Part shown: in pieces, positions 42,058 to 49,855 of the stretch | Layout of the letters: every line of letters starts with the position of its first letter | Numbering within the stretch: the first letter of the stretch is position 1 | Origin: Clostridium sulfidigenes | GTDB lineage: Bacteria > Bacillota > Clostridia > Clostridiales > Clostridiaceae | Assembly (NCBI RefSeq): GCF_000732635.1 | Contig: NZ_JPMD01000038.1 | Coordinates: forward strand, 1 to 64,000 | Length of the DNA stretch: 64,000 nucleotides | Direction: 5' to 3' | Position numbers and translations under genes: made by a program | The notes under the pieces: model-generated | Database searches by the model: none | Seen by the model: only the letters and a program-made list of their open reading frames with translations | What the model was told of the DNA's origin: nothing

Positions 42058-42381
42058 TTAAAATAATAAGCTATAATATCTATTTATATTTTTATCTAAC
42101 TCATTCATGACAATGAACCTAGATTCTCTTAGGGTTTCTTTTCCTTGAGTAAAAAGTAAAATTGTAGGGGCTATGAAAACTGAAAATTCTGCACACAAGG
42201 AAGGAAATTCATCAATACTAATTTTTATAGATTTAGCCTTAGGATAATTAGAAAGCAAGTCATCTACTTTACAAAGCAGGTCATCATTTCCTCAAAAACA
42301 TTTTCCAGTAAAGAAGCATAAAAGTAAATCAGAAGTATCAATTAGTTTTAAAAGGTATTCTTTAGAATTTAAGCTATTCAT
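42058..42381 (-). pseudogene. Thioredoxin-like gene with in-frame TGA
   Basis: From ATG 42381, with a perfect SD AGGAGG, 29 codons lead to TGA at 42294-42292, and the same frame continues to a normal end at 42058, 107 codons in all. The continuous product has a thioredoxin fold: LLLCFFTGKCF, then TGA, then GNDDLLCKVDDLLSNYPKAK, and FIAPTILLFTQGKETLRE (with the cis-Pro). Relatives carry CxxC at the TGA region; here the TGA gives C-F-stop-G. Either the TGA is a nonsense mutation (favoured, since it does not line up with a redox Cys) or it encodes selenocysteine. No clear SECIS was seen. Confidence 0.6.
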
Positions 42382-42475
42382 TTATGAACCTCCTATTAAG
42401 TTTATATATTTATATTATCTAATAAGATATAACTTTATTCATTATAAAAGCCAAATCAAAACTTAGATAAATACG

Positions 42476-42574
42476 TCATTTAAATATCTTATTAATAAGT
42501 AGAAAGACACCAATTCCCAAACAAAGAAATATAATCATAATAATTATAGGTATGAGCTTAAAAAATTCAAGCAT
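42476..42574 (-). CDS. Small single-helix membrane protein
   Basis: A 32-residue peptide from ATG 42574 with strong SD (GGGGGAGAAA): nearly all one helix, LIPIIIMIIFLCLGIGVFLL, ending NKIFK. Resembles the small membrane peptides in this genome at 8364 and 55113 in size, but has no toxin signature. Role unknown. The remaining sequence up to 42848 is AT-rich and holds only the promoter of the following gene. Confidence 0.5.
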   Translation of the reverse strand: MLEFFKLIPIIIMIIFLCLGIGVFLLINKIFK

Positions 42575-42848
42575 GAGTTTCTCCCCCTTAAAATCCTATA
42601 TTTATATTTATACTTATTTTATAAAGGTAATGACAAGAAATTCCATATAATTGGAATAATTATATATGGAAAACATGATGAATGTCAATATTAATTATGT
42701 ATGTAAACTTCAGAATAACTAAAATTCATTAGGTTTTAAAGAATATTTGAATATTTATATGTAAAATTAGAATACGTTTAAATATAAAAAGTTATAAATA
42801 CTCATGATATAATGTATTATAAATTATTAGTTAAAGAAGGGGATTTTA

Positions 42849-44165
42849 ATGCCAAGGATAGGAATGAGGATTATAAAATCAGCAGTGGCAGTCTTTATAT
42901 GCTTTTTAATATATTTAGTAAGAGGCACAGGAATGCCATTCTATTCAGCAATAGCGGCAATTTTATGCATGCAACAAGGTGTGGAGAGTACTAAGCAGGT
43001 TGGTTTAAATCGTACCATTGGGACTTTAATTGGAGGTGCCTTTGGAGTGATAGTGTTATTATTAGAAAGAAGATTTATACCTGAATCTATGCCACAACTA
43101 AGATATCTATTAACATCTGTAGCTATCATACCTTTAATATATACTACTATATTACTTGAAAGACAAACAGCATCCTATATTAGTTGTGTAGTATTTTTAA
43201 GTGTGGCTATAAATCATGGAGATGATGTAGTTCCTTATGCATTTACTATTAATAGAATTATAGACACTTTAATTGGGATTTTTGTAGCGTTAGGGGTCAA
43301 TGCTATGAGGTTACCTAAGAAGAGAAATACTAAAATTTTGTTTGTAAGTACACTAACGAATACTTTAATGGATTCTAAAAATCAAGTTAGTGCTTATACT
43401 AAGGTAAAACTAAAGGAAATGATAGAAGAAGGAGCACTAGTGACATTAGTAACAGATAAAACTCCAGAAACTGTAGCACCTATAGTTAGTAGTATGGATA
43501 TTAAGTTACCAGTAATTACAATGAATGGAGCAGCAATATATGATTTTAATAAGAAAAGCTATGTTTACCATGAAGGAATAAATAATGAAATAGCTGAAAG
43601 AATCTTAAATATATGTGATGAGTTATCTATAAACACCTTTACTCATACTATAATTAATGATGTGATGCACATTTATTATGGTAATTTTACTAATGAAGAA
43701 GAAAAGAGATTTTATAATTTAGAGAAAGTACTTCCATTGAAAAATTATATATATAGTAAACTACCACAAGGGCTAGATGTAATTTGCATCATGGTTATTA
43801 ATAAGATAGATAAAATAGAAATACTACATAATAGGCTTAAAGGATGTAGCGATTATGAAAACATCAAGATTATATATGAAAGGTATAACGAAGATTACTA
43901 TATTTTAAAAGTGTATAGTGGTAAAACATCTAGAGGAAGCGCTTTGATAAAGTTAAGAGAGATGATTAAAAGTGAGAAAGTAGTTGTATTTGCTGGTGTA
44001 GAACAGGATAGTTCTATGCTTGAAGTAGCAGATGAAGGATATGTAGTAGAAAATGCATCTATTACAGTTAAAGAAAATAATTCACAAATCATAGGAGATA
44101 GTGAAAGTGATTCTGTAGTAAAGACTATTAAAAAAATATTTTATTCAAAAGTAATTAATTATTAA
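42849..44165 (+). CDS. FUSC-type membrane protein fused to degenerate HAD domain
   Basis: 438 residues. 1-155 form four to five TM segments of the aromatic acid exporter/FUSC family (GMPFYSAIAAILCMQQG, NRTIGTLIGGAFGVIVL). From about 160 a Cof-type HAD domain follows and covers the rest. Its catalytic motifs are gone: motif I reads FVSTLTNTLMD in place of FxxDLDGTLLD, and motif IV reads FAGVEQDSSMLEVAD in place of FGDNxNDxxMLEVAD. Flanking words such as SKNQVSAYTKVKLKEMIEEG and PVITMNGAAIYDF remain clear. It is likely a membrane protein with a regulatory or ligand-binding pseudo-phosphatase. Confidence 0.8.
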   Translation: MPRIGMRIIKSAVAVFICFLIYLVRGTGMPFYSAIAAILCMQQGVESTKQVGLNRTIGTLIGGAFGVIVLLLERRFIPESMPQLRYLLTSVAIIPLIYTTILLERQTASYISCVVFLSVAINHGDDVVPYAFTINRIIDTLIGIFVALGVNAMRLPKKRNTKILFVSTLTNTLMDSKNQVSAYTKVKLKEMIEEGALVTLVTDKTPETVAPIVSSMDIKLPVITMNGAAIYDFNKKSYVYHEGINNEIAERILNICDELSINTFTHTIINDVMHIYYGNFTNEEEKRFYNLEKVLPLKNYIYSKLPQGLDVICIMVINKIDKIEILHNRLKGCSDYENIKIIYERYNEDYYILKVYSGKTSRGSALIKLREMIKSEKVVVFAGVEQDSSMLEVADEGYVVENASITVKENNSQIIGDSESDSVVKTIKKIFYSKVINY

Positions 44166-44210
44166 ACTAATATATTAAATTTAAAGCTTCATTATTTTTA
44201 TTTATCAACA

Positions 44211-44268
44211 AAAAGAAAACACGGTAAAGTACTAAAAGATTAGAAACTTTACTGTGTTTTCTTTTTTA
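44211..44268. terminator. Strong bidirectional terminator
   Basis: A 20-bp stem (44211-44230 with 44246-44265, one wobble) is followed by Ts. Confidence 0.9.
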
Positions 44269-44372
44269 TATAGGGGACATTGACTTTACACTCTATAGTC
44301 ACAATTACAATTAAATTGGTTAATTACATATATTAAGTTAAATTATTGAATATAATTTATTATAATAATAAC

Positions 44373-44555
44373 CTAATCATTACTATGAATTTTACGCAAG
44401 TTACATATAAGGAGTAGTAATACACAAATACCTAAAAATGCAATGGTAGTAAGGTCAGATGTCTTTATTAATCTAGGTACTGAAAATAAGAAAATCAATA
44501 TAGCTACAATAGAAGCTATCAAATCTAATTTTAAATCTTTTTTGATAGATTTCAT
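44373..44555 (-). CDS. Small two-helix membrane protein
   Basis: 60 residues from ATG 44555 (SD GAGGTG; a GTG at 44564 overlaps the SD and is less likely). A basic N-terminus (KSIKKDLKLD) leads into TM1 (LIASIVAILIFLFSVPRLI) and TM2 (LTTIAFLGICVLLLLICNL). No known family. It lies between the FUSC-HAD gene and the agr locus on the opposite strand. Confidence 0.6.
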   Translation of the reverse strand: MKSIKKDLKLDLIASIVAILIFLFSVPRLIKTSDLTTIAFLGICVLLLLICNLRKIHSND

Positions 44556-44564
44556 CAGAAGCAC

Positions 44565-44934
44565 CTCACAATAAAAGATTCTAATTATAAATATAAGTTT
44601 AGTGTAAAATGAATATAGAGGTGCTTTATGTATATTAATGAAAGGAATTTGAGATTATTATTTCTATTAATATTTTACTGGTGTTGTAATTAAACCACCT
44701 CTATATAAGTGTGTTATTCATATATGATTATAGCTTAAAATAATCTTGGGATGTGATTTTTGGAACGAAAGGTCAAATATCGAACATGTAAGTTAAAAAT
44801 TAATGTAAAATAAAGTGTAAGTGTGAAAAATAAGGAATTTCAGGTACGAAATAAGTAATTTCGTGAAAATTCAAAATAAAACATATAACAATGGTGTATA
44901 ATTTTGTTAAAACTTAAAATTAAGAAGGGGTTTT
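44565..44934. other. agr upstream region
   Basis: 370 bp without a clear gene. A perfect 7-bp hairpin ACGAAAT/ATTTCGT (44846-44852 with 44858-44864) lies within a larger imperfect repeat (GAATTT...AAATTC). Repeated GTAAGTT/GTAAGTG words at about 44788-44825 could be LytTR-type sites for the AgrA-like regulator; this is tentative. Confidence 0.35.
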
Positions 44935-45654
44935 ATGATTAGTATTTTAGTAAAAAAAATTGTGAATTTTATTGCCACAGAATCTAATATAGAAGATATA
45001 TATTATCTTGATAGAATTAGATATGGGGTAGAGGTTTTTATCAGTGAAGGGATTAAATTCATTATAATACTTTTAATATCTCTTATACTAAAAAGATTAC
45101 CTGAATTTTTTATAATTACAGTATTAATTTTAGGAGTTAGAACTAAACTTGGAGGTGGACATTGTAATAGCTTTATAACATGCTTTATAAAGACTACAGG
45201 AATATATTTAATTATGTACTTCTTATCTTCTATAGTAATAATACCAAGATTCATAAGAGTTTTAATATTAGTATCTGTTATAGCTACAATTTTTACTGCT
45301 AAATACAGAACTAAGATTAAAGCAATAGAAGCGCCTAAAGTAATTTTAAAATTAAAATTAAGGACAAGCTTCATATATTTATTCACATATGCTTTAGTAA
45401 GAGTAATAAATAATTCTGTATACATAAATCTTGTATTATTATTTGGAACATATATGATTTATGAATATTATATGAATAACAGGGGGAAATCTGTAATGAA
45501 AAATTTAACAAAAAAATTCGATTTAAAGAAACTTATGAGTGATGTATTAACTAATGCTAGTATAGGAGTAGGAGAAGCAGCATTAAAATCTTCTTCTATA
45601 TTCTTTTGGGGAGAAGTTGAATTACCATTGGAATTAAGAGAAAAAAGTAAATAA
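44935..45654 (+). CDS. agrB: AgrB peptide-processing protease fused in frame to AgrD
   Basis: 239 residues. 1-about 186 are AgrB: four to six TM segments and the catalytic pair His76 and Cys83 in GGGHCNSFITC (seven residues apart, as in S. aureus His77/Cys84). AgrB cuts the AgrD precursor and forms the thiolactone or lactone ring. Usually agrB ends and agrD begins as a separate ORF; here the frame passes through without a stop, so the last 52 residues are the AgrD sequence. A read-through product would be an AgrB-AgrD fusion; internal initiation (next entry) would release AgrD alone. Confidence 0.85.
   Translation: MISILVKKIVNFIATESNIEDIYYLDRIRYGVEVFISEGIKFIIILLISLILKRLPEFFIITVLILGVRTKLGGGHCNSFITCFIKTTGIYLIMYFLSSIVIIPRFIRVLILVSVIATIFTAKYRTKIKAIEAPKVILKLKLRTSFIYLFTYALVRVINNSVYINLVLLFGTYMIYEYYMNNRGKSVMKNLTKKFDLKKLMSDVLTNASIGVGEAALKSSSIFFWGEVELPLELREKSK
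45496..45654 (+). CDS. agrD: AgrD autoinducing peptide precursor, nested in agrB frame
   Basis: 52 residues from internal ATG 45496, which has its own SD AGGGGG (45481-45486). It has the AgrD layout: amphipathic leader (MKNLTKKFDLKKLMSDVL), core ALKSSSIFFW and recognition tail GEVELPLEL, comparable with DEPQLPKEL of S. aureus. By that alignment, AgrB would cut between Trp38 and Gly39, and the five-residue ring would be Ser34-Ile-Phe-Phe-Trp38. Ser in place of Cys predicts a lactone, as in some staphylococci. The gene lies entirely in the end of the agrB frame. Confidence 0.8.
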   Translation: MKNLTKKFDLKKLMSDVLTNASIGVGEAALKSSSIFFWGEVELPLELREKSK

Positions 45655-45695
45655 TAATTATCTAAAATGTGCTATAATTGTTAGGGGTGATGAAG

Positions 45696-46445
45696 ATGCA
45701 ATTATTGTTAATAGAAGATGATATTATTCAAAGTGATAATTTGTCTAACCTAATTAAAGAAAGCTATAATAATGTGGAGCTCCTAACGGCACATTCATTT
45801 AAAGAATCATTAAAAATTATTAATGAAAAAAATATTGACTTATTCTTTATTGACATCAACTTACCAGATGGATCTGGGATAGATATAGCTAAAAAAATTA
45901 GAGCTATGGAGGGTTATGAATTAAAAGGAATAGTATTTATAACAAGTCAAGGTTATCAGATGGTAGATGCATTTAAAAATATACACTGCTATGATTTTTT
46001 AATAAAGCCTTTTTTAATAAAGCCTTATAGTAAAGAAGATATTAAAAGAATCATAGATGTGTTTATGAAAGAAAATGTTAAGAAAAATGACAACCGAAAG
46101 TATAGTATGATAACTATAGAAAGTAAGATAACTTATAAACTATATCACGATGATATAGTTTTTGTTGAGTATATACCGAGGAAGTGCAAAATTGTAACAG
46201 TTAAGAATGGAATAATTTATGCAAAGTTATCTCTAGGAAAACTGTTAAGTATGATTGAATCAAATAGTATAGTGCAATGTCATAAATCCTTTATTGTAAA
46301 CACTAAATATATAAAGAAAATAGACAAGATGTATACTAAGCTATGGAAAGTACATTTTGTTAACATTAGTGAAGTTATTGATTTATCCATAAGTTTTAGT
46401 GAAAAAGTGTTTGAGATTTTAGGGTATGAAAATGAGTATAAATAA
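45696..46445 (+). CDS. agrA: AgrA-like LytTR response regulator
   Basis: 250 residues from ATG 45696; earlier in-frame starts (45678, 45690) overlap or abut the SD AGGGG. The receiver domain has LLLIEDD and phospho-acceptor Asp in FFIDINLPDGSG (about 48-59), with the Lys in FLIKPF. A C-terminal LytTR DNA-binding domain starts at about 140 (ESKITYKLYHDDIVFVEY, VQCHKSFIVNTKYI). Once phosphorylated by the kinase gene that follows, it would activate the agr operon and target genes. A duplicated FLIKPFLIKPY stretch is an odd insertion at the receiver's end. Confidence 0.88.
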   Translation: MQLLLIEDDIIQSDNLSNLIKESYNNVELLTAHSFKESLKIINEKNIDLFFIDINLPDGSGIDIAKKIRAMEGYELKGIVFITSQGYQMVDAFKNIHCYDFLIKPFLIKPYSKEDIKRIIDVFMKENVKKNDNRKYSMITIESKITYKLYHDDIVFVEYIPRKCKIVTVKNGIIYAKLSLGKLLSMIESNSIVQCHKSFIVNTKYIKKIDKMYTKLWKVHFVNISEVIDLSISFSEKVFEILGYENEYK

Positions 46446-47661
46446 TTTTTTAGAATTGTTTACACTAGGTATGATTTGCAATATTTTATTTGATAAAATT
46501 AATATTAAAAATGTTTTAATTTCTATTATATTAGCATATGTTTTTGGTACTGTTATAAAAATACCAGTAGTTACTATAGGAGCTTTAACTATAATATATG
46601 CATTCATAAATAAATTTTTATATAATGACACTTTTTATAAAGCTCTAATAAAGATAACTATATCATTATTAGTTTTAATGATAGCAGAAAGTATTGTAGG
46701 AATTATAGTAGGTATACTAGATATTAATACAGAAAGTATAAATTTAACCTTAACATTAGTGGGTGTATTTACAATTACCTTAGGTACTATATATTATTTT
46801 ACTAAATATATTAAGGTGAATATTTCAACTATACCTAAGATAAGTACTAAAATTATTATAACAGGAATAGTGAATTTATTTCTAATATTAACTATATTAA
46901 TATTTATAAATGATAGTCATTTTATAGGCAGTGGATTAAGAATTGGATTATTTTCAGCATTGTTAGTATTCATTATAATAACTATGATTTTATGTAGAGA
47001 TATATATAAAATTATGAAGGAGAATGAGATATTAGAAATTCAAAATAAATATAATTTGATTTTAAATGAGTATATTGAGAAGTTAAGGGCTAGTGAACAT
47101 GAATATAAAAATCATTTAAATGTGATATACTCAACCCTTCAGGTGGGAAATTATGATGAAGTTAATAAAGTAATAAAGAAGTATATAGAAGATATAACTT
47201 ATAAAGATACTTTAACAAAGCTAATGACTATAGATAATATAATTTTAAGAGCTCTTATTTATAGTAAAATTTGCGAAGCAGAAAAAGCTGATGTAAATAT
47301 AAAGTGTAACATTAAAAATAGCTTGAATAATATAAAGATTAGTCAATCAGATATGGTAATTATATTAACTAACTTATTAAATAACGCTATAGAAGCAGCT
47401 AAGGAGAGTCCAAATAAATTAGTTGAGATATATATAGATGAAGATTATTCAACTAACGGTAGATATATTATCACTATAAAAAACACTGTAAAAGATATGA
47501 ATAAAATAAATATATCCTCAATGTTTAAAGAGGGATATTCAACTAAGGGTTCTAGTAGGGGCTATGGACTACATAATGTTCAAAAAATAGTGAGTGGTAA
47601 TAAAGGAAATATTTTAATAGAAACAGACGACGATATGCTTTCTGTTGAAATACATATTTAA
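46432..47661 (+). CDS. agrC: AgrC-like sensor histidine kinase
   Basis: 409 residues from ATG 46432, overlapping the response regulator by 14 bp. Six to seven TM segments (1-200) form the peptide-sensing part. The HPK10-type phospho-acceptor region is LRASEHEYKNHLNVIYSTLQ (about 220-240). The ATPase has N-box LTNLLNNAIEAAKESPNK and G-boxes TIKNT and GYSTKGSSRGYGLHNVQKIV. It detects the cyclic AgrD peptide and phosphorylates the LytTR regulator. The order B(D)-A-C places the regulator before the kinase, the reverse of S. aureus (B-D-C-A). Confidence 0.88.
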   Translation: MSINNFLELFTLGMICNILFDKINIKNVLISIILAYVFGTVIKIPVVTIGALTIIYAFINKFLYNDTFYKALIKITISLLVLMIAESIVGIIVGILDINTESINLTLTLVGVFTITLGTIYYFTKYIKVNISTIPKISTKIIITGIVNLFLILTILIFINDSHFIGSGLRIGLFSALLVFIIITMILCRDIYKIMKENEILEIQNKYNLILNEYIEKLRASEHEYKNHLNVIYSTLQVGNYDEVNKVIKKYIEDITYKDTLTKLMTIDNIILRALIYSKICEAEKADVNIKCNIKNSLNNIKISQSDMVIILTNLLNNAIEAAKESPNKLVEIYIDEDYSTNGRYIITIKNTVKDMNKINISSMFKEGYSTKGSSRGYGLHNVQKIVSGNKGNILIETDDDMLSVEIHI

Positions 47662-47671
47662 AAACTTAGAA

Positions 47672-47709
47672 AATGGATATCAATTAATTTTGATATTCAT
47701 TTTTTTTAG
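47672..47709 (+). terminator. Terminator of the agr operon
   Basis: AATGGATATCAA pairs with TTGATATTCATT (one wobble), followed by eight Ts. Confidence 0.85.
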
Positions 47710-47898
47710 AATAATCATATATACCTTGAAGAAATTATAATAAAAATATTCAATAAAGTGCTTTTAAATATACTATAAAATGATATAATTAAATGGAGAA
47801 TTATTATTACTTAATAAAGCTATTATTTAGTGAATGTTATGGAGTTATAAGATTTTTACAAATCTTATATGAGCTATGAACCTAGGAGGAATATGGGT

Positions 47899-48702
47899 AT
47901 GGATTATAATAGAGCTATAGAAATGGTAAAGAGGAATCCAATTATTATAAAAACCTTAAAGAACCCAACAGAAGAAATGAAGCTTTTGGCTGTAGAGAAG
48001 GATGGAATGTCTCTACAGTACATAAAAAATCCAACAGAGGAAATGAATATAAAAGCATTGAGGAGTAATATAAATGCTATTGAATTTATAGATGAGCCTA
48101 CCTTAGAAATGAAAGAGTATGCAGTAAAGGAAAGCTGGAATACTTTAAAATATATAGATGCTCCAAGTGAAGAACTAGTAAATCTAGGGATTGAACAAAA
48201 GGGATGGGCTATTCAGTATATAAAGAATCCTAGCTGTCATCTTCAGAGGTTGGCTATTGAGAAAAACTATGATTCCATTAAGTATATAGAAAATCCTTGT
48301 GAAGAGGTGCAGCTAGCGGCTGTAAATATTAGCTATGATGCCCTAAGGTATATTAATAATCCTAGTGAAAAAGCTGAGATATCTGCCATTAGAAATAATG
48401 AAGCTGCTATTAAGTTTGTTCATAATCTAGATAAAGAAAAGATGATAATATTTTTAAAAGAAAATATACTAGTAATTAAATATCTTATAAAAGATATTTC
48501 TATAGAAGAGCTTGAAGGAGTATTAAAAGAAAGATTATCTAGTGAAGATATAGAAGAGAGCTATGTAAGAAATTTTATCAATTGTGAAAGTATAAATAAA
48601 AAGTATAATAATATTTCTATGGATAAGATTATATTTATTCATAAGTATGGAAGTAGTAGAGCAAAAAGAGTTGCTATAGATGAAAAGCTAAAGATTATGT
48701 AG
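47899..48702 (+). CDS. Repeat protein, DUF4116-like
   Basis: 267 residues from ATG 47899, nine nt after AGGAGG (47883-47888); the earlier in-frame ATGs contain or abut the SD. About seven 23-24-residue repeats form the first 190 residues with the pattern NPTEEMKLLAVEKDGMSLQY-IK, resembling DUF4116 helical repeats, suited to protein binding. The C-terminal 75 residues differ. It starts an operon with an AAA ATPase (7-14 bp gap) and a VWA protein, so it is probably an adaptor or substrate recruiter for that machine. Confidence 0.75.
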   Translation: MDYNRAIEMVKRNPIIIKTLKNPTEEMKLLAVEKDGMSLQYIKNPTEEMNIKALRSNINAIEFIDEPTLEMKEYAVKESWNTLKYIDAPSEELVNLGIEQKGWAIQYIKNPSCHLQRLAIEKNYDSIKYIENPCEEVQLAAVNISYDALRYINNPSEKAEISAIRNNEAAIKFVHNLDKEKMIIFLKENILVIKYLIKDISIEELEGVLKERLSSEDIEESYVRNFINCESINKKYNNISMDKIIFIHKYGSSRAKRVAIDEKLKIM

Positions 48703-48715
48703 GAGGATAATGCAA

Positions 48716-49849
48716 ATGAACTTTAATGATACATTAAAAAGTGTAGAGCTTGTAATAGAAACTAATGAAGTACCTCTTATTGTAGGAGAGAGTGGAATAG
48801 GCAAGACTGCTCTTGCAAAGACTTTGGCGAGACAAAGAGAATGGAGTTTAGTTGTTATAGATGGAAACCTTTTAAAGGAGGGTGAAATAGGTGGACTCCC
48901 TACAGTGGAAGAATATACTATTAAAGATGAACATGGAAGAGTAGTAAGTAAAAAGACAACTATCTATGCTATTCATACAAAGCTTAGAGAAATAGATAAT
49001 CTTATTTTAGAAGGTAAAGATGTACTTTTATTTATAGATGAAATAAATAGGTGTGAGCATAGTGTACAACAAGAGCTTATGAATTTGATATTAAATAGAG
49101 AAATAAATGGATATAAGCTTCACGATAAAGTAAAGATATTGGCTGCAATGAATCCATCCAGTAAATACGGCTCAGACTTTGATTATCAAGTAGTAGATAT
49201 GGATGCTGCCCAAGAAAATCGCTTTGTTTGGCTTAACATGGAAAGTGACGCAAAGGGTTGGATTAAATGGGCTTTGGAAAATAAAGTTGATAGAAAAGTA
49301 ATAGAATTCATATCTACTTTTCCAGAGCATCTACACAGTATTAACGAGGATGATATAAGGGCTACCCCACGAAGCTTTGAAAGAGTGTCTAAAAGTTATA
49401 AGTTATATAAAGAAAATAAAGATAGTATACCAAGAAGAGTATTTTTAAATGTTTTAAGGGGGAATCTTGGAAGAATTATTGCAGAGCAACTTATGGATTT
49501 TATGGAGTCGGATAATACTGCTTTAATTTCTCCAGAAGAAGTATTTGAAGAAGAAGTTTTATCAGAGCAGGTTAAAATTAGGATATCCAATGAGAGCCAC
49601 ACTAGATTATATTTAACAGGAAGTAATATAATAAACTATATTAGCAGCAAAGTTGAAGAGCTAGAAGGAGCAGCTATAAAGAGAGTTATAGATAGATTTG
49701 TAGAGTTTCTTAGCTTTTATCCAGTAGATTTGATGATTGGAATTATGCAGGATATGAGAGAAAGTCAAAAAAGTATATATAACTTCATATTAGAAAATGA
49801 AGACTTTGTAGAGAATTACTTTGCAGCTTATACTGAGATAAAAGGGTAG
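48716..49849 (+). CDS. MoxR-type AAA ATPase
   Basis: 377 residues from ATG 48716, nine nt after AGGAGG (48701-48706). Walker A GESGIGKT (24-31), Walker B LLFIDEINR (about 103-111), sensor 1 LAAMNPSS (about 142-149) and the arginine of NRFVWL match the MoxR/RavA group. Such ATPases work with a VWA partner to insert metals or remodel proteins. The partner is encoded next, 7 bp downstream. Confidence 0.88.
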   Translation: MNFNDTLKSVELVIETNEVPLIVGESGIGKTALAKTLARQREWSLVVIDGNLLKEGEIGGLPTVEEYTIKDEHGRVVSKKTTIYAIHTKLREIDNLILEGKDVLLFIDEINRCEHSVQQELMNLILNREINGYKLHDKVKILAAMNPSSKYGSDFDYQVVDMDAAQENRFVWLNMESDAKGWIKWALENKVDRKVIEFISTFPEHLHSINEDDIRATPRSFERVSKSYKLYKENKDSIPRRVFLNVLRGNLGRIIAEQLMDFMESDNTALISPEEVFEEEVLSEQVKIRISNESHTRLYLTGSNIINYISSKVEELEGAAIKRVIDRFVEFLSFYPVDLMIGIMQDMRESQKSIYNFILENEDFVENYFAAYTEIKG

Positions 49850-49855
49850 ATAGCC

